Origin: Planctomycetota bacterium
GTDB lineage: Bacteria > Planctomycetota > UBA1135
NCBI GenBank assembly: GCA_024275135.1
Contig: JAJRZS010000053.1
Span: 1-39,882 of the forward strand
Reading direction: 5' to 3'
DNA: 39,882 bases
Part shown: positions 1 through 8,825 of the stretch, piece by piece
Layout of the letters: each line of letters begins with the position of its first letter
Position numbering within the stretch: position 1 is the stretch's first letter
Translations under genes and position numbers: made by a program
Notes under the pieces: model-generated
Databases searched by the model: none
Told to the model about the DNA's origin: nothing
The model's input: only the letters and a program-made list of their open reading frames with translations

Positions 1-546
1 CATGTGGATTCTCTTTACGAAGCAACCCAGCATGTGCCGATGTTCCTTTATTTGCCGGGAGGTCAAGGAGCTGGTACCCATGTCGAGCAAACGGTCACTC
101 ACTCTGATATTTTGCCCACCTTTTTGGCTGCTGCGGGCATCGACATGCCAGCCTCTCTTGCCGATGTCGATTCCTACCCCTTGCAAAAATCCATCATGCC
201 CGATGGCTTGGGTTACAAAGAGCGCTCCGTGTACATTGAGGCTCAGCATTTCAATCTAGGAAAAAATCGCAAGATTGGTTGGCGTACCGGAGAGTGGAAA
301 TTCATTGACCGTCGCCCCGACCCTAAAACCGGAGAAGTGGTGCGTCATCTATGGCATTACCGCGAGAACGAAACCGAAGATTTCTTTAGCCAAAAACCGG
401 AGCTTGCAGAAAAGTTGCTCTACGATTTGCGTCAGTATTACAAGGCCTTACCCAAGGTGGAGGGCGTGCGCGTCGAGCAATCCTTTTCTGACCAAGCAGC
501 GATGAGTAGTCTTGGTTACGCTGGCGGCAGCGACGACAACGAATAG
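1..546 (+). CDS. Sulfatase family protein, C-terminal part (5' end outside window)
   Basis: The reading frame is open from base 1 and ends with TAG at 544-546, so the start of the gene lies outside the window. About 181 residues are visible. The segment reading SLYEATQHVPMFLYLPGG, followed by a HSDILPTFLAAAGI stretch, is the arrangement seen after the catalytic core of type I sulfatases and related alkaline-phosphatase-fold enzymes, where a bound-substrate loop is followed by a conserved 'D-I-x-P-T' helix. The catalytic Cys/Ser that becomes formylglycine is in the missing half, so activity and substrate cannot be judged. The next gene, coaB, starts only 4 bases downstream, so the two may share a transcript although their functions do not look related. 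Family assignment is fairly secure; substrate is unknown. Confidence 0.72.
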   Translation, partial: HVDSLYEATQHVPMFLYLPGGQGAGTHVEQTVTHSDILPTFLAAAGIDMPASLADVDSYPLQKSIMPDGLGYKERSVYIEAQHFNLGKNRKIGWRTGEWKFIDRRPDPKTGEVVRHLWHYRENETEDFFSQKPELAEKLLYDLRQYYKALPKVEGVRVEQSFSDQAAMSSLGYAGGSDDNE

Positions 547-550
547 CTTC

Positions 551-1177
551 ATGGCGCAATACCTGGTGACAGCGGGGCCAACCTGGGAAGCCTTGGATCC
601 CGTTCGCTTTTTGTCCAACCGCAGTAGTGGACGCATGGGATTTGCCTTGGCCGCAGCCTTGCAGCACCGCGGGCATGAGGTGGTTTTGGTTCATGGGCCG
701 GTCGCTTTGACCGTGCCCACTGGGGTTCGCGCTCTGCCTGTGGAGTCCGCGCTGGAAATGCTGGCAGCTTGTCAATCGGTCTGGTCGGCTTGCGATGGAG
801 TTTTTGCCGTGGCGGCGGTGGCGGATTACCGTCCCAAGGAGCCCCAGCAGAGCAAAATCAAGCGTCATCCGAACCAAGGTTTGGTGCTCGAGCTTGCTCC
901 AAATCCCGACATTCTCGGCACTTTGGCTGCGGTGAAGGGCTCTCGTCTGGCGGTTGGGTTTGCCCTAGAAACCGAACATGGGGAAGCTGAGGCCTGGCGG
1001 AAATTAGAGGCCAAAAATCTGGATTTTTTGGTGTTGAATGGGCCCGAGGCGCAGGGGGCGGAGCAATCGCAGGTGCAGCTATTCGCCGTCGGTGGCAAGG
1101 TATGCCCTCTAGGCCCTCTCCCCAAGGACGAGCTGGCAGCACAGCTGTTGCAGCATATTCTTCCTGCAGATTCCTAG
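551..1177 (+). CDS. coaB: Phosphopantothenate--cysteine ligase (CoaB domain only)
   Basis: A 208-residue protein starting with ATG at 551. It matches the CoaB half of the usual bifunctional Dfp/CoaBC protein: a nucleotide-binding start (LVTAGPTWEALDPVRFLSN, residues 5-23) with SSGRMGFALA after it, AVADYRP at 89-95, the lysine-rich KIKR at 102-105, NPDIL at 118-122, and a KNLDFLVLN-type segment later. The enzyme joins cysteine to 4'-phosphopantothenate in coenzyme A synthesis. The decarboxylase (CoaC) flavoprotein domain that normally precedes it is absent: the upstream frame belongs to the sulfatase gene. A separate CoaC gene is therefore expected elsewhere in the genome. Monofunctional CoaB proteins are known in some bacteria, so this is probably intact rather than truncated. 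Confidence 0.9.
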   Translation: MAQYLVTAGPTWEALDPVRFLSNRSSGRMGFALAAALQHRGHEVVLVHGPVALTVPTGVRALPVESALEMLAACQSVWSACDGVFAVAAVADYRPKEPQQSKIKRHPNQGLVLELAPNPDILGTLAAVKGSRLAVGFALETEHGEAEAWRKLEAKNLDFLVLNGPEAQGAEQSQVQLFAVGGKVCPLGPLPKDELAAQLLQHILPADS

Positions 1178-1234
1178 CATTCGCAGCAGAAACGAGCTGA
1201 CCCGAATGCTCTCAGACTCTACGATAGGGGGGTC

Positions 1235-3796
1235 TTGGCAACCTCTCGCAAGAAGAAGACGGGGCGGAAAAAGCGGCCTCCAAAAAGAAACCAGCTCGGT
1301 GCCCAATTTGGATTTTTGGCTTCCGGGCTTGGCTTGGTGTTCACTTGGCTCAGCACTGCGGTGTTGGGGCTATTGGCCGCATGCCGCTGGTTGGCTATGG
1401 GGGCCCTGGATGCTCTCCAAGGTCGCCGGGGCCGTCAACCCTTCGGCATGGTCTTAGCGGCGGCTTCGATTTATGTCTTGGTTGCGCTTTTGGGCTACCA
1501 AAAAGGTGAGGAAAACCTTTGCGGTAGGTTGGGATACAACCTCGCCGACTGGTTATTGGTCTTTTTTGGCATGGGCGCCTTTGTGATGCCGGTCTTTGGT
1601 GCTTTTTGGGGCGTTGCGCGTCTGTTGCGGGAAGAAAGCAGCGGCTATGCCGAGTTTAAGTTGGTGGGCATTCTGCTCTTGAGTTTCACCACTTCCATCA
1701 TTGCCCAGGCCGTGGGCGACATCGCTCCCACCAACACTTTTCCCTATGGCCAAGGCGGCTGGGTTGGCTCCACGGTTCACCCACCACTCACCGAGGCTTT
1801 GGGGCCGTTTGGTTTGGGTGTGGTGTTGGCCTTGTTGGCTGGGCTTTCCACCTTCATGGCCACGGAATGGGCCTTTGTTCCTTTGGTCCGCGATTTGCTC
1901 AAGCGTGGGGCCGACTCCCTGCGCCAACAGGATTTGCCGTGGGGCGACAAGCGTAAACCCATCCTTGAGGAGGCCGAGGAAAACCGCATCAAAGCCGCCA
2001 CAGGGCTTAGGCGCTTGTGGCAATGGTTGCGTAGCGAGTTCCGTCCCTTCCATGTGGGCAAAGAGGCAGTCGAGAACCGAGCGGAGGAACCAGAACTCAA
2101 ACTGCGCATTGGTGGGCAGGAGGTGTCGCCAGCGGAGCCCGTTGCGGAACCGGAAGCCAAAATCGAGTCCACTTCGCCACCGGCATCTGCCGTGGTGACT
2201 CCTGCCGAGGAAAAGGAAGAGGAGCAATTCGAGCTTCCTGGAATTTCCAATGCTCCGGAAATGCGCAGCGCCGAGTTGGATCCCGAGGAAGGATTGCAAC
2301 CACGTGCGCGCAAACCAAAACGCAAGCCGCGCCTCGATTCTTTGCCTTCCTTGAATTTGCTGATTGCTGGAGAGTCGAGCAATCAAGATGACCAGCGCGG
2401 AGAAATCAACGAGCTTGGTCGCAAGTTGCAAGTAGCCTTCGATGCGTTTGGCCTAGACGGCAAAGTGGTAGGGGCGGAACGCGGCCCCACCCTCACGATG
2501 TTTGAAGTGCAATTGGCGTCGGGAGTTTCGGTGAAGAAACTCAAAAGCCAGCGCGAGGATTTGGGCATTGCTTTAGGCACACACTCCGTACGCATCGTCT
2601 TCCCCCTGCCGGGCCGCTCTACAGTTGGCATTGAAGTACCGAATCTCAAACGCGACTCTGTGCGTCTGCGCGATGTGTTTGAGAACCACAGCTTCGATTT
2701 CTCCAGCAACAAATTGCCCATGGTCTTGGGCTGCGACACCCTGGGTAATCATGCGGTTGAAGATTTGGCAAAGATGCCGCATATGTTGATTGCCGGCACT
2801 ACCGGTTCTGGCAAATCGGTATGCATCAACAGCATTTTGATGACCATGCTGCTCACGCGCACGCCCGATCAAGTGCGGTTTGTGATGATCGATCCCAAGC
2901 AAGTGGAGTTGCAGGTGTATGCCGACATTCCGCATCTACTCTGCCCTGTGGTCACCGACATGAAACGTGCTCCGTTTGTTCTGGAGTGGTCGGTGCGGCA
3001 GATGGAAGATCGCCTGCATATGTTCAAGATGGTGGGCGTGCGCAGCATCATCGACTACAACGCACTCGGTGTGGCTGGATTAAAGAAGGTTTTGGGCGAC
3101 GCCTACGATGCGGAAGAATATCCCGATACCCTTCCCTACTTTGTGGTTGTAATCGATGAGTTGGCCGACTTGATGATGACCTCGAAGAAGGAAGTCGAAA
3201 CTGCGATTGCGCGGATTGCCGCCAAAGCTCGTGCGGCTGGTTTGCATCTGATTGTGGCCACCCAGCGTCCAAGCACCGATGTGGTGACTGGCCTAATCAA
3301 GGCCAACCTACCCGTCCGGGTCTCCTTCCGCGTCAACACCGGTATTGATAGTCGCGTGGTTCTGGACGAAGGTGGAGCCGATGGCTTGCTCGGCAACGGC
3401 GACTTCCTCTACCGTCCGCCGGGCTCTGGCATGTTGGTGCGCGGACAAGGTGCCTTCGTCAGCACCAAAGAAGTTGCCGATGTTTGTGAGCATTTGCGTC
3501 AGCACGGAAAGCCAGAGTTCTTAGAAGATTTGGTGCAAATGAAAGGGCCCGGTGCAGGCAATGGCTCCGAGGTTGACGATCCCTTATACGAAGAAGCGGT
3601 GCGCGTCATTTTGCAAAGTGGTCGTGGCTCCGCCTCCCTCATTCAACGCGCGTTGAGTGTGGGCTATACCCGTGCCAGCCGCCTCATCGACATCATGACC
3701 GAACAAGGTGTGCTCGGACCTTTTGTGGGGTCGAAAGCGCGCGAAGTCCTCTTAACTTTGGAAGAGTGGGAAGAGCGCAACAAACAACCCCAGTAA
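1235..3796 (+). CDS. ftsK: DNA translocase FtsK/SpoIIIE
   Basis: An 853-residue protein with all parts of the FtsK family. The N-terminal 220 residues hold four or five hydrophobic membrane spans after a very basic start (SRKKKTGRKKR). A charged, Pro/Glu-rich linker follows (about 250-370). The motor has a Walker A loop GTTGSGKS around residues 520-527, a Walker B strand VVVIDELADLMM around 636-647, and the ATQRPSTDVVTG motif. The last 70 residues (about 782-845) form the winged-helix gamma domain that reads orienting DNA sequences (DPLYEEAVRVILQSGRGSAS onward). The enzyme pumps chromosome termini through the closing septum. The start is TTG at 1235, chosen because a purine-rich AGGGGGG lies just upstream and the basic N-terminus belongs to the family; spacing is short, so the start is less certain than the identity. 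Confidence 0.95.
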   Translation: MATSRKKKTGRKKRPPKRNQLGAQFGFLASGLGLVFTWLSTAVLGLLAACRWLAMGALDALQGRRGRQPFGMVLAAASIYVLVALLGYQKGEENLCGRLGYNLADWLLVFFGMGAFVMPVFGAFWGVARLLREESSGYAEFKLVGILLLSFTTSIIAQAVGDIAPTNTFPYGQGGWVGSTVHPPLTEALGPFGLGVVLALLAGLSTFMATEWAFVPLVRDLLKRGADSLRQQDLPWGDKRKPILEEAEENRIKAATGLRRLWQWLRSEFRPFHVGKEAVENRAEEPELKLRIGGQEVSPAEPVAEPEAKIESTSPPASAVVTPAEEKEEEQFELPGISNAPEMRSAELDPEEGLQPRARKPKRKPRLDSLPSLNLLIAGESSNQDDQRGEINELGRKLQVAFDAFGLDGKVVGAERGPTLTMFEVQLASGVSVKKLKSQREDLGIALGTHSVRIVFPLPGRSTVGIEVPNLKRDSVRLRDVFENHSFDFSSNKLPMVLGCDTLGNHAVEDLAKMPHMLIAGTTGSGKSVCINSILMTMLLTRTPDQVRFVMIDPKQVELQVYADIPHLLCPVVTDMKRAPFVLEWSVRQMEDRLHMFKMVGVRSIIDYNALGVAGLKKVLGDAYDAEEYPDTLPYFVVVIDELADLMMTSKKEVETAIARIAAKARAAGLHLIVATQRPSTDVVTGLIKANLPVRVSFRVNTGIDSRVVLDEGGADGLLGNGDFLYRPPGSGMLVRGQGAFVSTKEVADVCEHLRQHGKPEFLEDLVQMKGPGAGNGSEVDDPLYEEAVRVILQSGRGSASLIQRALSVGYTRASRLIDIMTEQGVLGPFVGSKAREVLLTLEEWEERNKQPQ

Positions 3797-5148
3797 GCGC
3801 CGGTGGCCGCGCCATTCATGTTGCCCTCATCCACCTGGGGTGCGCGCGTAACCTAATTGATTCTGAAAACATCCTCGGCCAGTTAGGCGCAGAAGGCTAC
3901 GCACTCTGCGGGGATGTTGAACAAGCGGACGTTGCCATTTTGAACACTTGTAGCTTCATAGGCCCCGCGAGAGAGGAATCGGAGGCAGCTATCCGCGAGC
4001 TGTTGGAAGCCAAAGCTGCTGGGCGCTTGCGTGGAGTGATTGTGGCTGGTTGCTTGCCGGAAAAGTTTCGCCCCGAGGTAGAAGAAAAGTTTCCCCAGCT
4101 CGATGCCATTTTGGGGCTGAGCGATTATTCCAATGTAGCACGCATAGTCGAAGAAGTGTTGAAAGGACGCAAGGTGCGTGAAGATTCGGGTGGGCGGGCG
4201 CCGCAAGGCCAAGGCGAGTTTTTGCGCTTATTGCAAACGCCAAGAAGCTATGCTTACTTGCGTCCAAGCCATGGTTGCGATCACCAATGTGCTTTTTGCA
4301 TCATCCCACAAATTCGCGGTCGGCAAAGCAGTAAACCGCTGGCTGCTGTGGTGCAAGAGGTTGAACAGTTGGTGGCCCAAGGGGTGTGCGAAGTGGTGAT
4401 GGTGGCCGAAGATAGTACGGGCTATGGGCGCGACTTTCCCGCTGGCCATCCGCGATTGCCCGAATTGGTCGACGCCATGGCGCAGGTGCCTGGATTGCGT
4501 TGGCTGCGGGTGATGTATGCCTATCCCAATCAGTTTCCTTGGGAGCTTACTAAAGTGATGCGCGTGCGTGACAATGTGTTGCCGTATTTGGATATCCCAA
4601 CCCAGCATATTAGCACTCGGGTGTTAAAGCGCATGAAACGGGGTGGGAGTAAGGAGAGCGTGCATCGCATCATCCAGCGCTTGCGCGACGAAGTACCGGG
4701 CATTGTTTTGCGGACTACTGTGTTGGTGGGGCATCCCGGTGAAGGCGAAGCGGAGTTTGCCGAGTTGTTGTCCTGGCTGGAAGATGCGCGATTTGAACGC
4801 CTAGGGGCCTTTGCATTTTCCCCCGAAGCCTCGGCTCCCGCGGGGGCCGATGAAGACCGCTGCAGTCATGAGGAAGCTCTGGAGCGACAGGGCCGGGTGA
4901 TGGAGTTGCAATCGCGCATCCATGCCGAATTCCAAAGCAGTTTGGTCGGGCGAGAAATGGAAGTTTTGGTCGACGGCGCGGACGGCGATTGGGTAGAAGC
5001 ACGTTGCTGGGCCGACGCTCCGGAGGTGGATGGGTTGGTCCGCATTCACGACCCAGCGCATAATTTGAGCACTGGAGCCATGCCAAAGGTTCTCGTTACT
5101 GCGGCGGAGGGGTACGATTTGGTGGCGGAGGTCGTCGGCCCACGCTAG
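3766..5148 (+). CDS. rimO: Ribosomal protein S12 methylthiotransferase RimO
   Basis: A 460-residue radical-SAM methylthiotransferase that modifies an aspartate of ribosomal protein S12. The N-terminal domain carries the three cysteines for the auxiliary iron-sulfur cluster (LGCARN C26, NTCSF C62, AGCLPE C96). The radical-SAM cluster motif CDHQCAFC is at 171-178, and a C-terminal TRAM domain occupies about 395-460 (EVLVDG to YDLVAEVV). The LGCxRNLxDSE start and CAFCIIPxxRG motif are typical of RimO rather than the tRNA enzyme MiaB. No ATG precedes the conserved IHVALIHLGC segment, so the best start is GTG at 3766, inside the last 31 bases of ftsK with a GGAAG just ahead of it; translation is probably coupled to ftsK. 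pgsA begins 2 bases after the stop. Confidence 0.94.
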   Translation: MGRAQQTTPVSAGGRAIHVALIHLGCARNLIDSENILGQLGAEGYALCGDVEQADVAILNTCSFIGPAREESEAAIRELLEAKAAGRLRGVIVAGCLPEKFRPEVEEKFPQLDAILGLSDYSNVARIVEEVLKGRKVREDSGGRAPQGQGEFLRLLQTPRSYAYLRPSHGCDHQCAFCIIPQIRGRQSSKPLAAVVQEVEQLVAQGVCEVVMVAEDSTGYGRDFPAGHPRLPELVDAMAQVPGLRWLRVMYAYPNQFPWELTKVMRVRDNVLPYLDIPTQHISTRVLKRMKRGGSKESVHRIIQRLRDEVPGIVLRTTVLVGHPGEGEAEFAELLSWLEDARFERLGAFAFSPEASAPAGADEDRCSHEEALERQGRVMELQSRIHAEFQSSLVGREMEVLVDGADGDWVEARCWADAPEVDGLVRIHDPAHNLSTGAMPKVLVTAAEGYDLVAEVVGPR

Positions 5149-5150
5149 TC

Positions 5151-5804
5151 ATGTTTGTCCGCCAAGTTCCCAATCTGGTTACCGGAGCACGTCTGCTTCT
5201 GGCGGTGGGAGCCTTCATCTGCATGGGGCGGGTCATGGCAAGTGTCGCCGATTCCACACAAGCCGAAGTTTTCTCTTTTTGGGCGTTTTGGTTTTTCTTG
5301 GTTGCTGCCATCACTGATTTTGCCGACGGTTATTTGGCCCGGCGTTATGGTTGGCTTACGGCACTTGGGCGGGTGGCCGATCCCGTAGTGGATAAGGTTC
5401 TCATTTTGGGCTCCCTTACCTATCTTGCGGCAAGTCCCCAGTATGCTTTGGCCGAGGATTTTTTCCCGGTCATGCCGGTGTGGGCGGTGGTGTTGATGCT
5501 GGGGCGTGAATTTTTAGTGACGGCTTTGCGCGGTTTAATTGAAAGCCAAGGCATGGAGTTCCCAGCCGATAAGTTTGGAAAATTGAAGCTGATTGTTCAG
5601 GTTGTCTACATTGCGATTCCTCTTGGCATTTTGGGAAACATTCCAAACTTCATCCACTTTCCTCTACTTGGCCTAGTGCGCAATCCTTGGTTTTTTGCCG
5701 GGGTGTTTTGGCTAATGATTTTGCTTACGCTCTTCTCCGGGGTGAATTATTGTTTGCGCGGTATTGCCATGCTGCAGAAAACCAAAGAACCAACCAACTC
5801 ATGA
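5151..5804 (+). CDS. pgsA: CDP-alcohol phosphatidyltransferase, probable phosphatidylglycerophosphate synthase
   Basis: A 217-residue integral membrane enzyme. It contains a perfect CDP-alcohol transferase signature: D56-x2-D59-G60-x2-A63-R64-x8-G73-x3-D77-x3-D81, the metal- and CDP-binding residues. Several hydrophobic spans flank it (about 13-30, 43-57, 84-100, 107-122, 149-165, 180-200). The N-terminal NLVTGARLLL segment resembles the NxxTxxRxxL start of PgsA, which makes phosphatidylglycerophosphate from CDP-diacylglycerol and glycerol-3-phosphate. Phosphatidylserine or phosphatidylinositol synthases share the motif, so the substrate is inferred from the N-terminus and length. The gene overlaps the next one by four bases (ATGA at 5801-5804), indicating coupled translation. 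Confidence 0.87.
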   Translation: MFVRQVPNLVTGARLLLAVGAFICMGRVMASVADSTQAEVFSFWAFWFFLVAAITDFADGYLARRYGWLTALGRVADPVVDKVLILGSLTYLAASPQYALAEDFFPVMPVWAVVLMLGREFLVTALRGLIESQGMEFPADKFGKLKLIVQVVYIAIPLGILGNIPNFIHFPLLGLVRNPWFFAGVFWLMILLTLFSGVNYCLRGIAMLQKTKEPTNS

Positions 5805-6709
5805 GTGGGGAGCTCGAGGATTTACAAGATTTATTCCATCGCTTGGATCGATTGGAGAAGGCAGAGCGCGAAACGGCAGCAGCCTTGCTTCGAGGGTGGC
5901 TGGCGAGTCAAAATAGGGGTGAAGAAGTTAATCCCTCCGCATTGCCAGGCAAGTTTGGCATGATTGGCGGCAGCCCTGCCATGCAAACGGTTTACGATTT
6001 GATTGCACGGGTGGTGCGCACGGATATTCCTATTCTGGTGTTAGGGGAAAGTGGCACTGGCAAGGAACTGGTGGCCAAAGCTTTGCATGAATATGGGGGG
6101 CGTCGGCGCAAGGAATTGGTGTCTGTAAACTGCGCAGCAATTCCAGCGGAGTTATTGGAGGCCGAGATTTTTGGTCATGTCAAAGGCTCCTTTACCGGGG
6201 CGCATAGAGATCGAGTTGGTTATGCGGAAGCAGCGGAAGGCGGCACCTTGTTTTTGGATGAAATTGGAGAAATCCAGCTCGACTTGCAGGCCAAATTGCT
6301 GCGCTTTTTGCAGGATGGAGAAGTGCGTCCAGTGGGAGCCAATAAAACGAAGCATGTGGATGTGCGCATTGTTGCCGCCACCAATCGCGATTTGTTGCAA
6401 AGAGTGAAAAGTGGCGACTTTCGCGAAGACCTTTATTACCGCCTTGCCGTGCTAACCATGGAGTTGCCACCATTGCGTGAGCGCCAGGAGGATATTCCGC
6501 ATTTGGTTAGATTTTTACTTCACAAGCAGCAACAAGACGGCCTTCCTTCGGCGCAGATTTCCGATGCAGCACTGCAGGTTTTGCAATGCTATTCTTGGCC
6601 AGGCAATATCCGTCAATTGCAAAACGAATTGGTGCGTGCTGCGACCTTTGCCAAAGAAGGTGTAATTGAAGTTGAGGATTTGTCCTCGGTGGTGCGCGCG
6701 CAGGATTAG
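5801..6709 (+). CDS. Minimal sigma-54-dependent activator ATPase (no receiver, no DNA-binding domain)
   Basis: A 302-residue protein consisting almost only of the AAA+ domain of bacterial enhancer-binding proteins. Walker A is GESGTGKE (82-89), the sigma-54 contact loop is GSFTGA (129-134, versus the usual GAFTGA), Walker B is TLFLDEIGE (149-157), and the arginine-finger segment FREDLYYRL is at 207-215. Ahead of it is only a 50-residue charged, probably coiled-coil stretch; after the SWPGN-IRQL lid segment the protein ends at [10 protein letters not shown] with no Fis-type helix-turn-helix. Such proteins (PspF lacks the N-terminal domain, others lack the C-terminal one) use ATP to open sigma-54 promoters; with neither domain this one must act from solution or through a partner. 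It is translationally coupled to pgsA. Its stop overlaps the stop of the convergent glycosyltransferase by 4 bases. Confidence 0.88.
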   Translation: MSGELEDLQDLFHRLDRLEKAERETAAALLRGWLASQNRGEEVNPSALPGKFGMIGGSPAMQTVYDLIARVVRTDIPILVLGESGTGKELVAKALHEYGGRRRKELVSVNCAAIPAELLEAEIFGHVKGSFTGAHRDRVGYAEAAEGGTLFLDEIGEIQLDLQAKLLRFLQDGEVRPVGANKTKHVDVRIVAATNRDLLQRVKSGDFREDLYYRLAVLTMELPPLRERQEDIPHLVRFLLHKQQQDGLPSAQISDAALQVLQCYSWPGNIRQLQNELVRAATFAKEGVIEVEDLSSVVRAQD

Positions 6710-7677
6710 TTTTTTTGCTCTTTGCGCCAGGCTTGATACATGCGGCGGCCTTCCCAACGGCCTTTCCATGCTGGCCAAACCGCTCCCATGCCCAGCAAGT
6801 TGCGATTGTTCCATACTAGCCGCAGCAGGCTTCCGCCAAGGCCCCAAGCCAAACCCGGGCAAGGAAAATTGCCAATGGCAAAAGCAAACAAAAGATGAAG
6901 CAAGCGTCCAAAGAAACCATATTGCTTAAGCAAAGTGTAGGTTTCGTTGGCGGCATTATTAAAAATGGCTTGGGCGTCGAAGCGGCCGGTGTTAAAGATG
7001 CGCGGTGCCTCATGGTGGTCCACTTCGACTTCAGGGTCGAAGAGCAGGCGAAAACCCTGACGCTGCACCCCCAGGCATGCTTCCATTTCAAAACGGAAGC
7101 AATCTCCACGTAATCTGCGGTCGAAGCCGCCATGGGTGCGCAGAGGAGCGATACGCAAACTCATATTGGCGCCGCGAAAATGGTCGACACGAACGGTGCG
7201 CTCGGTATGGCGCGTACTTTGATCCAAGACAAGCCCGGGGAACAGGATGCGGTTGCGAAAACGCGCACGGCGGGGTTCCGGTTTGCCTTCGATGAAGTTG
7301 ATGGCAGGGCCCGCGACGCCACCGACCTTGGTGTCCTGCTCATAATGGCGAGCCAAATTTTCCAGCCAAAAGGGGCGTGCAATGGCGTCGTCATCGAGAA
7401 GGCAGGCAACATCGCCAGTGGCTGCATCAAGGAGGGCATTTTCTGCGACCACAATCCCCGGCTCTGACAACAGCACCTTCACTACCCGTAGCTTGGGGTG
7501 ATGCTGCATAAAACCGTCGACCGTGGCCACTCCTTCGGGATCTAAATCAGGGCGCAGCGAAACGAGAATCTCGTCGGGGGTGCGCGATTGAACGGCCAAA
7601 GCCTCTAAATTGAGGCGCAACAATTCCGGACGCTTGAGGGTGGGTACAAAGATGGAAAAGCGTAACGACGAGGTCAT
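6706..7677 (-). CDS. Family 2 glycosyltransferase
   Basis: A 323-residue GT-A fold glycosyltransferase, last gene of a four-gene run. The N-terminal FSIFVPTLKRPELLRLNLEAL segment is the nucleotide-sugar binding start of GT2 enzymes, and LLDDDAI (D95-D97) supplies the metal-binding aspartates. A later RGANMSLR segment and an E/D-rich acceptor region (FRFEMEACLGVQRQGFRLLF, EVEVDHHEAPR) fit rhamnosyl- or other capsule-type transferases. A hydrophobic stretch near the C-terminus (about 258-292) may bind the membrane. It begins within the last four bases of the upstream GT4 gene (overlap 7674-7677). With its neighbours it probably builds a surface polysaccharide or lipid-linked sugar; donor and acceptor cannot be named. 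Confidence 0.88.
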   Translation of the reverse strand: MTSSLRFSIFVPTLKRPELLRLNLEALAVQSRTPDEILVSLRPDLDPEGVATVDGFMQHHPKLRVVKVLLSEPGIVVAENALLDAATGDVACLLDDDAIARPFWLENLARHYEQDTKVGGVAGPAINFIEGKPEPRRARFRNRILFPGLVLDQSTRHTERTVRVDHFRGANMSLRIAPLRTHGGFDRRLRGDCFRFEMEACLGVQRQGFRLLFDPEVEVDHHEAPRIFNTGRFDAQAIFNNAANETYTLLKQYGFFGRLLHLLFAFAIGNFPCPGLAWGLGGSLLRLVWNNRNLLGMGAVWPAWKGRWEGRRMYQAWRKEQKN

Positions 7678-8825
7678 GATGCGGCCTCCTCGATGGCAGT
7701 TTGATAGGCATCAACATGTTCTTGCGCGCTTTTTTCCCAAGTAAAGGTAGCGGCATGTTGAAGGCCCCGTTGGATTAGTTGGTCGCGGAAGGGGCTTGGG
7801 GTTGCTGCTTTTAGCAGTGCTTGGGCGATGGCATCGGTGTCGTTGGGGTTGACCAAGATGCCGGCGTCGGCAGTGACTTCGGTAAGCGAACACGCATCGG
7901 CGGCAACAACCGGCGCGCCGCAGGCCATAGCTTCAATGACCGGGATACCAAATCCTTCTAGGAAGGAGAGTAGGGCAAAGGTGGCGCAGCAACCGTAAAG
8001 GCGGACAATGTCTTCGTCGTCGACGAAACCGGTGAGGAGCACATTTTGATCATGCTTGCGCTGCACAATGCGCGCCCACATTTCATCGTAAAGCCAGCCC
8101 TCGGCGCCGGCGAGCACCAGTTGGCCGGCAAATCCTTCGGCGCGCATTTTTTGGTAGGCGGCGCAAAGACCCTCGATGTTTTTATTGGGTTGTAGGGTGC
8201 CAAGATAAAGAAGGAATCCAGGCTGGATACCGTAGCGCTCTTTGAGTCGGTGCAGATCTTGCTCTTGGTCTTGACTGCGTTTAAGGCTGGGGGAAATACC
8301 ATGGTAGATGGCTTGCACGCGTGCGGGGTCGACTTGCAACCGTTCCACAATATCCTGCTTGGAAAACTCGGATACAGTGAGCACGCGATGGGCGCGTTTG
8401 GCGGAAGGGGGCACCGTGGCTGTGCGCTCGCGAATCCACTCTTTGGGCAAACCCTCGGGTGCGCGCAAAAAGGCTAAGTCATGAATGGTGACGACGCGGG
8501 CCGAGTGCTTGGTGGGTGGCACCAAATCGAAGGGGCCGTGAATGAGTTGGTGCGCGCCGGCTGTCCACTCGGCGGGAATATGCAGCGCACGCAGGAGTTG
8601 GGGAGGAATTCGCGAAACTTTAGATTTGGAAACGCCAGCTAGCCGGCAAGTTTCTTCCATTTTGCTGCGATGATGGCCCCGAAAATAATTGAAATAGAGT
8701 TGGAGTTCCCAATCGTCGGGAAAAAACCTTGGCATATGGCGCAAGATTTCCATGCCATAGCGGTAAGCCCCTCCCTTGTGGTAGCCAGAAAGGGCCATCG
8801 CCGTGGCGTCGAAGAGGATGTTCAT
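7674..8825 (-). CDS. Family 4 (GT-B) glycosyltransferase
   Basis: A 383-residue GT-B enzyme. The N-terminal Rossmann half has a Gly-rich loop (YHKGGAYRYGMEIL, 15-28) and THDLAFL (113-120); the C-terminal half has LLYLGTLQPNKNIEGL (205-220) and the E-x7-E motif in LEGFGIPVIEAMACGAP (E290, E298) that holds the donor nucleotide and phosphates. These are standard for GT4 mannosyl-, glucosyl- or N-acetylglucosaminyltransferases. It overlaps both neighbours by four bases (7674-7677 and 8822-8825). The protein has exactly the same length as the product of the next gene upstream and shares its C-terminal pattern (RGLQHAA-x-FTW-x-K), so the pair looks like an old tandem duplication. Sugar specificity is unknown. 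Confidence 0.9.
   Translation of the reverse strand: MNILFDATAMALSGYHKGGAYRYGMEILRHMPRFFPDDWELQLYFNYFRGHHRSKMEETCRLAGVSKSKVSRIPPQLLRALHIPAEWTAGAHQLIHGPFDLVPPTKHSARVVTIHDLAFLRAPEGLPKEWIRERTATVPPSAKRAHRVLTVSEFSKQDIVERLQVDPARVQAIYHGISPSLKRSQDQEQDLHRLKERYGIQPGFLLYLGTLQPNKNIEGLCAAYQKMRAEGFAGQLVLAGAEGWLYDEMWARIVQRKHDQNVLLTGFVDDEDIVRLYGCCATFALLSFLEGFGIPVIEAMACGAPVVAADACSLTEVTADAGILVNPNDTDAIAQALLKAATPSPFRDQLIQRGLQHAATFTWEKSAQEHVDAYQTAIEEAAS

Noticed and set aside
1553..2431. 292-codon minus-strand open frame inside ftsK
   Set aside because: Lies opposite the membrane domain and linker of ftsK and shows no family pattern or ribosome-binding site.
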